DNA from: Pedobacter sp. B4-66
GTDB taxonomy: Bacteria; Bacteroidota; Bacteroidia; Sphingobacteriales; Sphingobacteriaceae
Direction: 5' to 3'
Assembly: GCF_018492665.1 (NCBI RefSeq)
Contig: NZ_JAFVME010000018.1
Span: 59,568 to 123,567, forward strand
Length of the DNA: 64,000 nucleotides
The position numbers and the translations under genes were made by a program. The notes under the pieces were generated by a model. The model had not been told where the DNA came from, did no database searches, and was given only the letters and a program-made list of their open reading frames with translations. Shown in pieces: positions 35,345 to 44,498 of the stretch. Every line of letters starts with the position of its first letter. Positions within the stretch are counted from its first letter, which is position 1.

Positions 35345-36172
35345 ATGATAGCAATTAACAATCTTAATTTTGGTTACAGTAAGCATAGCTTACTTTTTAA
35401 AGATATGAGTATGCAGCTCAGCGCTGGTCATATCTATGGCTTACTAGGAAAAAATGGAGCAGGGAAATCTAGCCTATTGAAAAATATAGCTGGTTTGGTA
35501 TATGCGCAAAGTGGATCTCTAAATGTGATGGGATTTAATCCCGCCAAAAGAGAACCTGAGTTGTTGGCCGACATCTGTTTTATTCCTGAGGAGTTTCATC
35601 TCCCTTCAATTAAAATTGATGCGTATATAAAGGCAAATGCCCCATTCTATAAAAAATTTGATCATGCTTATTTGAATGTGTTGCTAGAGGAATTTAACAT
35701 CCCTATTAGCAATAAGCTGGTTAATATGTCTTATGGGCAAAAGAAGAAGTTTATTATTGCCTTTGGCTTGGCTACCCAGGCTAAGCTGATTATTATGGAT
35801 GAACCAACCAATGGTTTAGATATTCCCTCTAAGGCTCAATTTCGTAAAGTTATGGCCTCTGCCTTAACTGACGACCGTTGTATTGTCATCTCAACCCATC
35901 AGGTACGTGATCTTGATAATTTAATTGATACGGTGATTATGTTAGATGAAAGTACAATCGCATTAAAGGCATCAATTGAAGAGATCACTCAAAAGTTAAC
36001 CTTTAAAAAGATGAAGGAGTTAGACGAAACCGTGATTTATGCTGAACCGGCTTTATCTGGGTTTAACGTAGTAGTACCAAACTACCATCAGGAAGATAGC
36101 AAGATGGATATTGAACTTTTATTCAACGCTGTACTTGCAGAAAAGAAAAAACTTAAACCCATTTTTAATTAA
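35345..36172 (+). CDS. ABC transporter ATP-binding protein
   Basis: The protein is 275 residues from the ATG at 35345; an upstream GTG lies inside the palindrome and is unlikely. Walker A is GLLGKNGAGKSSLLK, the signature is an atypical NMSYGQKKKFIIAFG, Walker B is LIIMDEPTNGLD and the switch histidine is in ISTHQ. This resembles the YtrB/BcrA-type ATPases of small multidrug or antimicrobial-peptide exporters. It is first in an operon with a membrane partner (7 bases apart), a GntR regulator and an extracytoplasmic protein. The transported compound is unknown. Confidence 0.92.
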   Translation: MIAINNLNFGYSKHSLLFKDMSMQLSAGHIYGLLGKNGAGKSSLLKNIAGLVYAQSGSLNVMGFNPAKREPELLADICFIPEEFHLPSIKIDAYIKANAPFYKKFDHAYLNVLLEEFNIPISNKLVNMSYGQKKKFIIAFGLATQAKLIIMDEPTNGLDIPSKAQFRKVMASALTDDRCIVISTHQVRDLDNLIDTVIMLDESTIALKASIEEITQKLTFKKMKELDETVIYAEPALSGFNVVVPNYHQEDSKMDIELLFNAVLAEKKKLKPIFN

Positions 36173-36178
36173 CGCACT

Positions 36179-37006
36179 ATGAACAACACATTTAATTTTA
36201 ATCGCTTCTGGTTATTGGTGAAAAGACAATGGCTTGAGTTTGGCAAAATATACCTCATCAGTTTATTGGTGATAACCGGTGTATTTGTTCTATTTTACTC
36301 CTGGAATTTCCCGGATCCGGATAAAGATTACCGTTATAATTCAGATGGTTTTTTGAACCTGTATTTTAGAATTCCTTTGTTTCTTACGTTGGGATTCATT
36401 TTTATCAGTGTAATAGCCAGTAGCTATTTTTCAATGCTGGGACAAAAGGCTAAGGCAATAATTGAACTAATGGCCCCTGCCTCAAGTTTAGAAAAATGGC
36501 TGTGTGGTTTATTTTACACAAGTATCTTAAGTGTATTTAGCTTTCTGCTAGTTTTTTATATTGTTGATCTGACTTTTGTAACCTACATTGAAAAGTCTAT
36601 TGGTCATATTACATTTAGTACTACATCTGGGCCTTTTCCTACACCTAAAACGGGTGTTATTGGTATAAGGACCTTGTTCTCTGAGTTGTTGGCGCATAAA
36701 GAGATGAGGCCTATGTATGGAATCCCGTTTATGATTACTAGTATTTTTCTCTTAGGTTCAGTTTATTTTAATAGGTTTCATTATATAAAAACTGCTGTTG
36801 TTACAATGCTTTTTTGCAGCGGGTTGATATATGCACTTGTGAAAGTAGGAATGTGGTTGACCCTCCATAAAGTACAGGATTCAGCTAATTTCGGATATAG
36901 ATCCCACAACGATGAAGTTTTTATTTATATACTAATGGGAACTGCATTCATAACATTGTTTTTCTGGGCAATAACCTTTTTTCGTGTCAAAGAGAAAGAG
37001 GTTTAA
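36179..37006 (+). CDS. ABC transporter membrane subunit
   Basis: The 275-residue polytopic protein has about six hydrophobic helices (YLISLLVITGVFVLFYSW, LTLGFIFISVIASSYFSML, ILSVFSFLLVFYIVDLTF, a pair near 180-220, and a C-terminal one ending in FFRVKEKEV). The order fits ABC-2-type permeases. It is the evident partner of the ATPase gene just upstream. Weak similarity to named permeases is expected in this group; the substrate is unknown. Confidence 0.82.
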   Translation: MNNTFNFNRFWLLVKRQWLEFGKIYLISLLVITGVFVLFYSWNFPDPDKDYRYNSDGFLNLYFRIPLFLTLGFIFISVIASSYFSMLGQKAKAIIELMAPASSLEKWLCGLFYTSILSVFSFLLVFYIVDLTFVTYIEKSIGHITFSTTSGPFPTPKTGVIGIRTLFSELLAHKEMRPMYGIPFMITSIFLLGSVYFNRFHYIKTAVVTMLFCSGLIYALVKVGMWLTLHKVQDSANFGYRSHNDEVFIYILMGTAFITLFFWAITFFRVKEKEV

Positions 37007-37021
37007 TTAAATTACACAAAC

Positions 37022-37399
37022 ATGGAATTTAGAGATAATAAGGCAATATACCTTCAGATAGGGGATTACGTTTGTGAGCATATTTTGTTGGGCAAATGGA
37101 AAGATGAAGAAAAAATACCCTCAGTAAGAGAGTTGGCCGTATCATTAGAAGTTAATCCTAATACGGTAATGCGTACTTACGAACTTCTTCAGAATAAAAA
37201 TATCCTTAGCAACAAAAGAGGCATCGGTTTTTTTATAGCAGAGGATGCTATTAAACAGATAAAACTTTATCGTAAAGTTCAGTTTATGGACGAAGAACTT
37301 CCGGTCTTCTTCAGAAACCTTTATCTGCTGGATATAGGCTTTGAAGAGCTGGAAGCAAGATATAAGAAATTTGTGAACGAAACATTTACTAACCCTTAG
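37022..37399 (+). CDS. GntR family regulator, YtrA subfamily
   Basis: The 125-residue protein has a winged helix at the N-terminus (IYLQIGDYVCEHILLGKWKDEEKIPSVRELAVSLEVNPNTVMRTYELLQ), the canonical GntR DNA-binding pattern. Only about 50 residues follow, the short dimer helix typical of YtrA-type members. It lies third in the ABC operon and probably represses it by binding the palindrome at 35316-35341 until an inducer appears (inference). Confidence 0.92.
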   Translation: MEFRDNKAIYLQIGDYVCEHILLGKWKDEEKIPSVRELAVSLEVNPNTVMRTYELLQNKNILSNKRGIGFFIAEDAIKQIKLYRKVQFMDEELPVFFRNLYLLDIGFEELEARYKKFVNETFTNP

Positions 37400-37446
37400 G
37401 TCGAATGTCTGCTAGTTAGATATTATAGCCATTAAAAAATATTCAA

Positions 37447-38319
37447 ATGAAAACAAGTAATAAATTATTAATCGCATTTGCAGTCTTGATGTTTGTTGTA
37501 CCATTAACAATAATGGCCTACACCATAAACAGAGATTATAAAGATCCTGAAGAAATCAAGGAACAAGGGAATGCCAATTTACGTTTAAACTCCGAGTCTA
37601 ATGGCTTTTCTAGGATAGCACTTAAGAGAGCGTTCAAATCTATAAGTGTTCATGGAAATAGAGTAGGCGCTTTTGGGAATAGAGATAAAACATGGTACGT
37701 AAATCTTGTGAATGATAAAGATTATGGAGTAAAAGTTTCGGAGATATATAAGGACTTTGTCGAAGTAACTATTGACGCTAACGAGCAACTTCACATTACA
37801 TTGAAGGGAGGTCTTAAAGATGTATCTTATCCCATTACTATCTATGTGTATGCACCAAAAATAGAAGCGTTAAATTTATCAGACATAGATGCAGTTACAT
37901 TAACATTCAAAAACCAATCGGAAGCATTAAAGTTAAATGCTAAGGATATAGTTTTTTTAAATATGGAGAACGATTTCAATGTAAATCACCTAAGCATTAA
38001 TGCTGAAAAGGTAAATGACTTGCTGTTGGCTGGGGAAGGAGTTAAATCTCTTGATTTAGATCTGAAATCCTCACATTTTAGGTCTGAAGAGAAATCTTAC
38101 GACTTACTAAATATATCCGCATCTCCTGAATCAGGATTGAATATCTCAGGAGATGAACAAAGCAAAGATCGTATTGGCATTAATCAATTAACGCTGAATA
38201 CTACTGGTAAAGTAGATGTGAATTTAACAGATGTCAAATTAAATACTGTTTCAGGAAGTTTATCAGATGAGACCATGATTAAAATACCAATCGTCTATTT
38301 AAAGAAAATGATAAAGTAA
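37447..38319 (+). CDS. Membrane-anchored beta-rich hypothetical protein
   Basis: This 290-residue protein has an N-terminal hydrophobic segment (LLIAFAVLMFVVPLTIMAY) and then a repetitive beta-strand region with short Leu/Val/Asn patterns (EALKLNAKDIVFLNMEN, VNHLSINAEKVNDLLLAG, VKSLDLDLKSSH), similar to the DUF2807 auto-adhesin-type beta-helix. It has no catalytic motif. It ends the ABC/GntR operon, so it may sense or bind the same extracellular signal or help the transporter; function is unknown. Confidence 0.6.
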   Translation: MKTSNKLLIAFAVLMFVVPLTIMAYTINRDYKDPEEIKEQGNANLRLNSESNGFSRIALKRAFKSISVHGNRVGAFGNRDKTWYVNLVNDKDYGVKVSEIYKDFVEVTIDANEQLHITLKGGLKDVSYPITIYVYAPKIEALNLSDIDAVTLTFKNQSEALKLNAKDIVFLNMENDFNVNHLSINAEKVNDLLLAGEGVKSLDLDLKSSHFRSEEKSYDLLNISASPESGLNISGDEQSKDRIGINQLTLNTTGKVDVNLTDVKLNTVSGSLSDETMIKIPIVYLKKMIK

Positions 38320-38343
38320 CGCGCTCTTTTAATGCCATTAAAT

Positions 38344-38380
38344 AAAACCAGCCTCAATAAACCGTTGCTGGTTTTGTTAT
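38344..38380 (+). terminator. Terminator after the ABC/GntR operon
   Basis: A 9-bp stem AAAACCAGC (38344-38352) and GCTGGTTTT (38367-38375) with a 14-nt loop runs into a T-rich end. Confidence 0.75.
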
Positions 38381-38388
38381 AAATACTG

Positions 38389-38424
38389 AATTTTGGCATA
38401 TCTTCATAGTCTAATGCCAAAATT
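38389..38424. promoter_or_regulatory. Inverted repeat upstream of the beta-helix/fucosidase unit
   Basis: AATTTTGGCAT (38389-38399) and its complement ATGCCAAAATT (38414-38424), 11-bp perfect arms, are separated by 14 bases. The same core occurs as an inverted pair before fucP, suggesting a shared regulator. Confidence 0.5.
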
Positions 38425-38444
38425 GCTTAATGTTTAGACAATTT

Positions 38445-38459
38445 ATGCAAATTTTGCAT
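38445..38459. promoter_or_regulatory. Second palindrome near the promoter of the fucosidase unit
   Basis: ATGCAAA-T-TTTGCAT is a perfect 15-bp odd palindrome. It lies 13 bases before a TTTCTTTG element (38472-38479) that resembles the -7 box, so a bound protein there would overlap the -33 region. Confidence 0.35.
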
Positions 38460-38519
38460 GCTGTAATTCGCTTTCTTTGAGAAACCTAATAGACCAAATA
38501 AAACCTAACAAGAAACCAA

Positions 38520-40874
38520 ATGAAACCTTTGTTCTCAATTCTATTTGCCTTATTGCTAACTGTCAATTGTGCCTTCGCTAAAGATTTTTACGTTTCTCCA
38601 AAAGGAAATGATAAAAACTCAGGAACCAGGGAAAAGCCTTTTGCAACAATAAAAAGAGCTCAACTTGCCGCGCGCAATACCCCTGGCAAAGTTGTCATAT
38701 TCCTTCGTGGCGGAACCCACTACTTATCACAAACCGTTGTATTTACACCAGAAGATTCAAGAAAAACAAATAATGAGCTAACCATAAAGCCATATGCAAG
38801 CGAAAAAGTAGTTGTCAGTGGCGGAACTCACTTACCCTTAAAATGGGAAAGCTATAAAGGCAAGATCATGAAAGCCAAGGTTGGAGCCGACTATACTTTT
38901 GATCAGCTTTTCATTAAAGGAAATCAGCAACGCATGGCTAGATACCCTAACTATAATCCGGCTGTAAGGTTCTTTGGCGGATCTTCTGCAGATGCATTGA
39001 GTCCAGAGCGCATAGCTAGCTGGAAAAACCCAACAGGTGGCTTTATCCATGCGTTACACAGAGCGGAGTGGGGTGGTTATCAATACCGGATCACCGGAAA
39101 AGACGGAGAAGGAAAACTGAAAATGGAAGGTGGTTACCAAAATAACCGCCAAATGGGGATGCACGAGAAACATCGATTCGTTGAAAATATATTTGAGGAG
39201 CTGGATACTGTAGGGGAGTGGTATTACAATAAAGACGAAAAGATACTTTACTATTATCCAGAACAATCCACCAACCTTTCTGCAGCTAAAGTAGAGATAC
39301 CTCGTCTAAAGCACCTTTTTGAATTTAAAGGCTCCGAAAAAAGTCCTGTTAAAAATATAAACATCGAAGGTCTTGAACTGACACATACACTTAGAACCTT
39401 TATGGAAACCAAAGAGCCGCTATTACGTAGCGACTGGACCATCTATAGAGGTGGAGCTGTTTTGATGGAAGGAGCAGAGTCTTGTGAGGTGAGGTCTTGT
39501 TATTTCAACCATGTTGGAGGCAATGCCGTATTCTTAAGTAATTACAATAGAAACAATAGAATTTCCGGTTGTCATATCGCTTTCGCAGGAGCAAGTGGCG
39601 TTTGTTTTGTCGGCGATCCAAAAGCAGTTCGTTCTCCTAGTTTCGAATATTCTCAATTTGTACCATTTAACGAAATTGACACAGTTCGTGGACCAAAAAC
39701 AAACAACTACCCTGCAAATTGTGCTGTCGAAAATACATTGATGTATGGACTGGGACAGGTTGAAAAGCAGGTAGCAGGTGTGCAAATTTCAATGTCGATG
39801 AGTATCAAAGCTATCCACAATACCATTTACGACGTTCCCAGAGCAGGTATAAATATTAGTGAAGGAACATGGGGCGGTCACGAGATTGCCTTTAATGATG
39901 TTTTTAATACGGTTTTGGAATCCGGAGATCATGGCGCATTTAATTCATGGGGCAGGGATAGGTATTGGAATCCTGATGTTCCAACAATGAATAAAATAGC
40001 TAAAGATAATCCTGCATTAATTACAGCAGACGTGATAAAAACAATTACACTGCACGACAATAGATTTCATTGTGAGCATGGATGGGATATAGATTTGGAC
40101 GACGGATCAAGCAATTACCGCATCTATAATAACGTTTGCTTAAATGGAGGGTTAAAACTTCGCGAAGGGTTTTACAGAACAGTAGAAAATAACATCATTT
40201 TAAATAATTCATTTCATCCCCATGTTTGGTTTGAAAACAGTGGAGATGTGTTTAAGCATAACATTATAACAAGAAATTATTATCCTATCGGAATCAATTT
40301 CTGGGGCAAAGAGATCGACTATAACTTCTTTGCAGATAAAGCCTCATTAGAAAAGTCACAGCAGGCAGGTACAGATCAGCATTCTACGTTTGGGAATCCT
40401 GGATTTGTAAATCCTTCAATTGGCGATTACAGCGTTAGAAGTAATTCTAAAGCATTGGTTTTAGGGTTTAAGAACTTTTCCACTGATAAATTTGGTGTAA
40501 CATCAGCTGCTTTACGCAAGATTGCCAAGAAAGCACCAATACCTGTACTTAAGGGAATAGAAGGTGTAAATATGAGTGCGTCCACTGAATGGTTTGGATT
40601 GCAGATAAAAAATCTGGAAACATTAGGCGAGCGATCTGCGACAGGAATGCCTGAAGAAATAGGTATTCTGGTGCTTAGTGTTGATGCGAATAGTCCTTTT
40701 GCAGGGGTATTAAAACCTAATGATGTTATCCTTTCTTTTAAAAAGAAAACAACAAATAAAGTTGTTGCACTGGTTGCCGAACAGCAGAAAAATAAATCAG
40801 ATAAAATTGTCGAAATGACTATTTTTAGAAGCCAAAATACACAAAAGATCAACTTAGATAAGCCGCTCAAATAA
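38520..40874 (+). CDS. Secreted right-handed beta-helix protein with C-terminal PDZ (possible GH141-like)
   Basis: The 784-residue protein has a signal peptide (MKPLFSILFALLLTVNCAFA). A long parallel beta-helix begins DFYVSPKGNDKNSGTREKPF, with many NxI/GxxI turns such as INIEGLELTHTLRTFME, NRISGCHIAFAGASGVCFVG and IYNNVCLNGGLKL. A PDZ-like domain at about 680-775 (GIGILVLSVDANSPFAGVLKPND pattern) ends it. The N-terminal start resembles GH141-type and related glycan-active beta-helices. Being 19 bases upstream of a GH29 fucosidase suggests it acts on fucosylated glycans, but the enzyme family is not proven. Confidence 0.7.
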   Translation: MKPLFSILFALLLTVNCAFAKDFYVSPKGNDKNSGTREKPFATIKRAQLAARNTPGKVVIFLRGGTHYLSQTVVFTPEDSRKTNNELTIKPYASEKVVVSGGTHLPLKWESYKGKIMKAKVGADYTFDQLFIKGNQQRMARYPNYNPAVRFFGGSSADALSPERIASWKNPTGGFIHALHRAEWGGYQYRITGKDGEGKLKMEGGYQNNRQMGMHEKHRFVENIFEELDTVGEWYYNKDEKILYYYPEQSTNLSAAKVEIPRLKHLFEFKGSEKSPVKNINIEGLELTHTLRTFMETKEPLLRSDWTIYRGGAVLMEGAESCEVRSCYFNHVGGNAVFLSNYNRNNRISGCHIAFAGASGVCFVGDPKAVRSPSFEYSQFVPFNEIDTVRGPKTNNYPANCAVENTLMYGLGQVEKQVAGVQISMSMSIKAIHNTIYDVPRAGINISEGTWGGHEIAFNDVFNTVLESGDHGAFNSWGRDRYWNPDVPTMNKIAKDNPALITADVIKTITLHDNRFHCEHGWDIDLDDGSSNYRIYNNVCLNGGLKLREGFYRTVENNIILNNSFHPHVWFENSGDVFKHNIITRNYYPIGINFWGKEIDYNFFADKASLEKSQQAGTDQHSTFGNPGFVNPSIGDYSVRSNSKALVLGFKNFSTDKFGVTSAALRKIAKKAPIPVLKGIEGVNMSASTEWFGLQIKNLETLGERSATGMPEEIGILVLSVDANSPFAGVLKPNDVILSFKKKTTNKVVALVAEQQKNKSDKIVEMTIFRSQNTQKINLDKPLK

Positions 40875-40893
40875 ATACGACAACCAGTAAAAC

Positions 40894-43032
40894 ATGAAAC
40901 AAAAAGTAACCATTTTATTTGCATTATTAACGCTCTGTAAAACCCTGGCTTTTGCCCAGCATGATCCTAAAGCCTTAAAAGAGTGGCAGGACCAAAAATA
41001 TTCTATGTTCATTCACTACGGAATCTATTCTGTTTTGGGTGGGGTTTGGGAAGGAAAACCGGTTGCAAAAGGTTTAAGTGAACAGATTCAGGCCCATGCA
41101 GGTATCTACAGTGATACTTATGCAGATGTGGCTAAAAGGTTTAATCCTAAGAGCTGGAATGCAGATTCTATTGTTTCATTAGCTAAAAAAGCAGGTATGC
41201 GTTCTATCGTAATTACCTCAAAACACCACGATGGTTTCTGTATGTTCAAAACAAATACTACCGATTTTAATGTGGTTGATGCTACACCTTTCAAAAGAGA
41301 TGTGGTAAAGGAACTTTCCGAAGCCTGTAAACGTGGTGGATTAAGGTTTGGATTGTATTTCTCTTTAATCGATTGGCATTACCCTCAGGCTTCTCCAATT
41401 TCAAGCAGTAATTCAGATTATATTACACCTGAACATGTGCAATACAATAAAAAACAGATTACAGAACTATTAAGTAACTACGGACCAATTTCTGAGCTAT
41501 GGTTTGATATGGGTTCTCAAAATGCAGATGAAAGCAGAGAGTTAAGAGATTTAGTTCATAAGCTTCAACCTGATTGTATGATCGGTAGCAGAATCGGAAA
41601 CGATATGGGGGATTTTAATGTGATGGGTGATAATCAGGAGCCTGATTACGCAATTGGAGTACCATGGCAGTCACCTGCATCTTTCTTTGATGAAACCTGG
41701 AGCTACCGTTCATGGCAGGAAAGAGGAAGTGAAGAAGCAAAAATTCGCGAAAAACTGACAAGCTTAATTAAAGTTGCAAGTCGCGGAGGTAATTTCCTAT
41801 TGAATATTGGCCCCAAAGGAGATGGTTCAGTGGTTGATTTCGAAAAGGATGTTTTACTAAGCATAGGCAAATGGTTAGATAAGAACAAAGAGGCCATTTA
41901 TGGAACAGATCCTGATCCTTTTCACATTTCATTCAAATGGGGGAGCCTGACCAGCAGACCAAATAAAATCTATTTGCACTTACTTTCAGCTCCTGAAAAT
42001 GGAGTAATAACGCTTCCGGGACTTACAGGAAAAATTAAGGATGTTTACGTTCTCGGAGAGAATATAAAAGGTAAATTTAGTCAGAATGCTTCTGGCGTAA
42101 CAATTAATGTTCCTCAAGGTTTAGCTATTGAAAAGGAATTTAAGGTGATTGTAATAGAATTTGCCAATGGATATTCTGTGCCTCCCGCGAACATCATCGC
42201 TTTCAATAAAGCGCCTCTAATCCTTAACTCACACAATGCTTTTAAACATTATAGCAGCTCAGGAGTAGATTACAATAACCGTTTTCAAAGCACTGTAAAA
42301 GAGTCATGGACAATTAGTCCTTCAAAAGGCGGAAACCCAACACCTGTTATCTATTATACAGACGAAGAAAAAGGGAAGGCAATAGATTTAGAAATTAATG
42401 GAAAAACTACCGTTGTTACATTGAACGGAACAGCTGCCGAGAAGTTAAAGAATGATCCTGCAGCTATTAAATGGGGAGATATTTATCAGTCGGGCTCTTA
42501 TTACTCTGGTGTTGGTGGGGTGCATGGCAATTTAACCAATGTTGATGTAAGTAGACCTTGGCCAAACTCAGATAGCCAGGTATGGAGTAAAACAGATGAC
42601 AGGAAAAATAATGTTACTTATGAAATAGAGGCGGATAAAAATTCGGCAACCTATTTCTTACAGGAAATTACTTCAGAGAAAGATCAATCATATCTTGTTG
42701 GTATAACCAGTGGAGATGGTGTTACCGTAACGCTGAATGGGAAAGTATTGGCAGAGCATAACAATCCATTTAAGGAGAAACAATTAAAGGACGTAATCCT
42801 ATTGCCACTTAAAAAAGGCAAGAATCAGTTGATTGTGAAGTACTATAATGGCTTTAAAAAAATCAATGTGATGAGCATTGATAACAATTTAAATCAAACG
42901 GTTTATCATCAGGAGCTAAAACCAATTGCTGTAGAGAAAGGTAAATACTATCCAATTAGCTGGCAATTGCACAATCCGCTTTCTCCGCATACAACTATCG
43001 GACTATTTAATACACGAATCGAAATTAGATAA
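40894..43032 (+). CDS. Secreted alpha-L-fucosidase, GH29
   Basis: The 712-residue enzyme has a signal peptide (ending LAFAQ, about residue 22). GH29 landmarks are KYSMFIHYGIYSVLGGVWEG, SIVITSKHHDGFCMFKTNTTDFNVVD, FGLYFSLIDWHYP and the nucleophile strand ELWFDMGS with Asp205. The C-terminal half carries carbohydrate-binding or beta-sandwich domains. It releases L-fucose from glycans in the periplasm or outside. It is cotranscribed with the beta-helix gene and supplies fucose to the catabolic genes downstream. Confidence 0.94.
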   Translation: MKQKVTILFALLTLCKTLAFAQHDPKALKEWQDQKYSMFIHYGIYSVLGGVWEGKPVAKGLSEQIQAHAGIYSDTYADVAKRFNPKSWNADSIVSLAKKAGMRSIVITSKHHDGFCMFKTNTTDFNVVDATPFKRDVVKELSEACKRGGLRFGLYFSLIDWHYPQASPISSSNSDYITPEHVQYNKKQITELLSNYGPISELWFDMGSQNADESRELRDLVHKLQPDCMIGSRIGNDMGDFNVMGDNQEPDYAIGVPWQSPASFFDETWSYRSWQERGSEEAKIREKLTSLIKVASRGGNFLLNIGPKGDGSVVDFEKDVLLSIGKWLDKNKEAIYGTDPDPFHISFKWGSLTSRPNKIYLHLLSAPENGVITLPGLTGKIKDVYVLGENIKGKFSQNASGVTINVPQGLAIEKEFKVIVIEFANGYSVPPANIIAFNKAPLILNSHNAFKHYSSSGVDYNNRFQSTVKESWTISPSKGGNPTPVIYYTDEEKGKAIDLEINGKTTVVTLNGTAAEKLKNDPAAIKWGDIYQSGSYYSGVGGVHGNLTNVDVSRPWPNSDSQVWSKTDDRKNNVTYEIEADKNSATYFLQEITSEKDQSYLVGITSGDGVTVTLNGKVLAEHNNPFKEKQLKDVILLPLKKGKNQLIVKYYNGFKKINVMSIDNNLNQTVYHQELKPIAVEKGKYYPISWQLHNPLSPHTTIGLFNTRIEIR

Positions 43033-43053
43033 TTAGAACAAATCAGATTAAGT

Positions 43054-43143
43054 TATTTTGGCAATTGAATTTAAAATTCTGAAAGAGCACATTGCGTAAC
43101 GGGCCACTCAATGTAGTTAATAGAATCTTTATTTGCCAAAATA
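43054..43143. promoter_or_regulatory. Widely spaced inverted repeat upstream of fucP
   Basis: TATTTTGGCAA (43054-43064) and its exact complement TTGCCAAAATA (43133-43143) are 68 bases apart. The core matches the repeat before the beta-helix gene. A GTTCTTTG element at 43191-43198 followed by A..AACC is also shared with the other promoter region. Confidence 0.5.
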
Positions 43144-43220
43144 GCTTAATAATAAGGTAAAATGATAAAATAAATCATTTCAAAAAACGCGTTCTTTGAC
43201 TAACCAAAAAATTAAACCAG

Positions 43221-44471
43221 ATGACGAAAAACAAGTACCTGTTTCCATTTATTATGATTACCTCCCTGTTTTTTATGTGGGGCTTTGTACATAATTTAGA
43301 TCCAATTCTAATCCCGCATTTAAAAAGGTCTTTTAGTCTAAGTACTTTAGAAGCATCATTGGTCGACTCTGCCGTATTTATCGCCTACTTTGTGATGGCG
43401 CTTCCGGCAGGATTTATTATGAAAAAGTATGGTTATAAAACCGGGATCATTTTAGGTTTAGCACTGTTTGCTATAGGATCATTTTTATTTATACCAGCTG
43501 CAAATACGCAAGCATATGTGTTCTTTTTAGGCGCGTTATTTATTATCGCATGTGGACTTACCATTCTGGAAACGGCGGCTAACCCTTATGCATCATTGCT
43601 TGGCCCTCCCGAAACGGCAACTTTTCGTCTGAACTTTGCACAGTCATTTAATGGGCTTGCAGCAACAGTTGCTCCAATAATCGGGGCTAAAATTATTTTA
43701 ATAGAAGGGTTGTCAGACGAAGAATTAAATAAAATGACTGCCACAGCAAGGGAATTTGCTTTGGCATCAGAAGCTTCATCAGTAAAAACGCCATATTTAG
43801 TGCTGGGAAGTATTATTCTGGTAATAGCAATCATCTTTGTCTTTTTGAAATTGCCTGAAATTGTGGAAACAGAAGAGCCTGGTGACAAAGCAACTGACCA
43901 TACCATATGGGATGCCTTTAAGCATAAACATCTTAGATGGGCTGTTCTTGCTCAGTTTTTTTATGTAGGTGCTCAGGTTTGTGTGTTTAGCTTTTTTATT
44001 TTGTATGCTACTAAAGCGGCCGAAATTGATCAGCAAAAGGCGGCTGGGTACGCAGGTATTGGCATGGGATTAGCTTTTTTAATTGGAAGAATACTTGGTA
44101 CTTTCCTGATGAAATTTATTAAGGCAGAGCGGTTATTAGCCATTTATGCTGTAGCCAGTATGATATTGTGTGCCGTTGCAATAGTAGCACATGGCACCGT
44201 GGCATTGTTTGCGGTTATTGGTATTGCATTCTTCATGTCTATCATGTTCCCAACGATCTTCTCTCTGGGAATAAAGGATCTTGGAAAAGACACGAAATTT
44301 GGAAGCAGTCTGATCATTATGTCTATCGTTGGGGGGGCAATATTACCGCCGGCAATGGGTTATATTAGTGATATAGCTGATATTCAGGTTGGGTATATAG
44401 TACCATTAATATGTTTCGCTGTTGTATTCCTATTTGGTGTAACCGGACACAAGGTTGTTAAAAGAGCATAG
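43221..44471 (+). CDS. fucP: L-fucose:H+ symporter, MFS
   Basis: This 416-residue transporter has 12 predicted helices and FucP-like motifs: SLFFMWGFVHNLDPILIPHLKRSF, DSAVFIAYFVMALPAGFIMKKYGYK, LTILETAANPYASLLGPPETATFRLNFAQSFNGLAA and the late SIMFPTIFSLGIKDLGKDTKFGSSLI. E. coli FucP has the same WGxxxxLND/ETAANPY features. It imports the fucose freed by GH29 and leads the catabolic operon running to 49764. Confidence 0.93.
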   Translation: MTKNKYLFPFIMITSLFFMWGFVHNLDPILIPHLKRSFSLSTLEASLVDSAVFIAYFVMALPAGFIMKKYGYKTGIILGLALFAIGSFLFIPAANTQAYVFFLGALFIIACGLTILETAANPYASLLGPPETATFRLNFAQSFNGLAATVAPIIGAKIILIEGLSDEELNKMTATAREFALASEASSVKTPYLVLGSIILVIAIIFVFLKLPEIVETEEPGDKATDHTIWDAFKHKHLRWAVLAQFFYVGAQVCVFSFFILYATKAAEIDQQKAAGYAGIGMGLAFLIGRILGTFLMKFIKAERLLAIYAVASMILCAVAIVAHGTVALFAVIGIAFFMSIMFPTIFSLGIKDLGKDTKFGSSLIIMSIVGGAILPPAMGYISDIADIQVGYIVPLICFAVVFLFGVTGHKVVKRA

Positions 44472-44498
44472 TGTAAAAACCTTAGAAAAATATATAAA

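Noticed and set aside
40427..40924. 165-residue open frame on the minus strand
   Set aside because: It lies wholly antisense to the beta-helix/PDZ gene and its composition has no family features.
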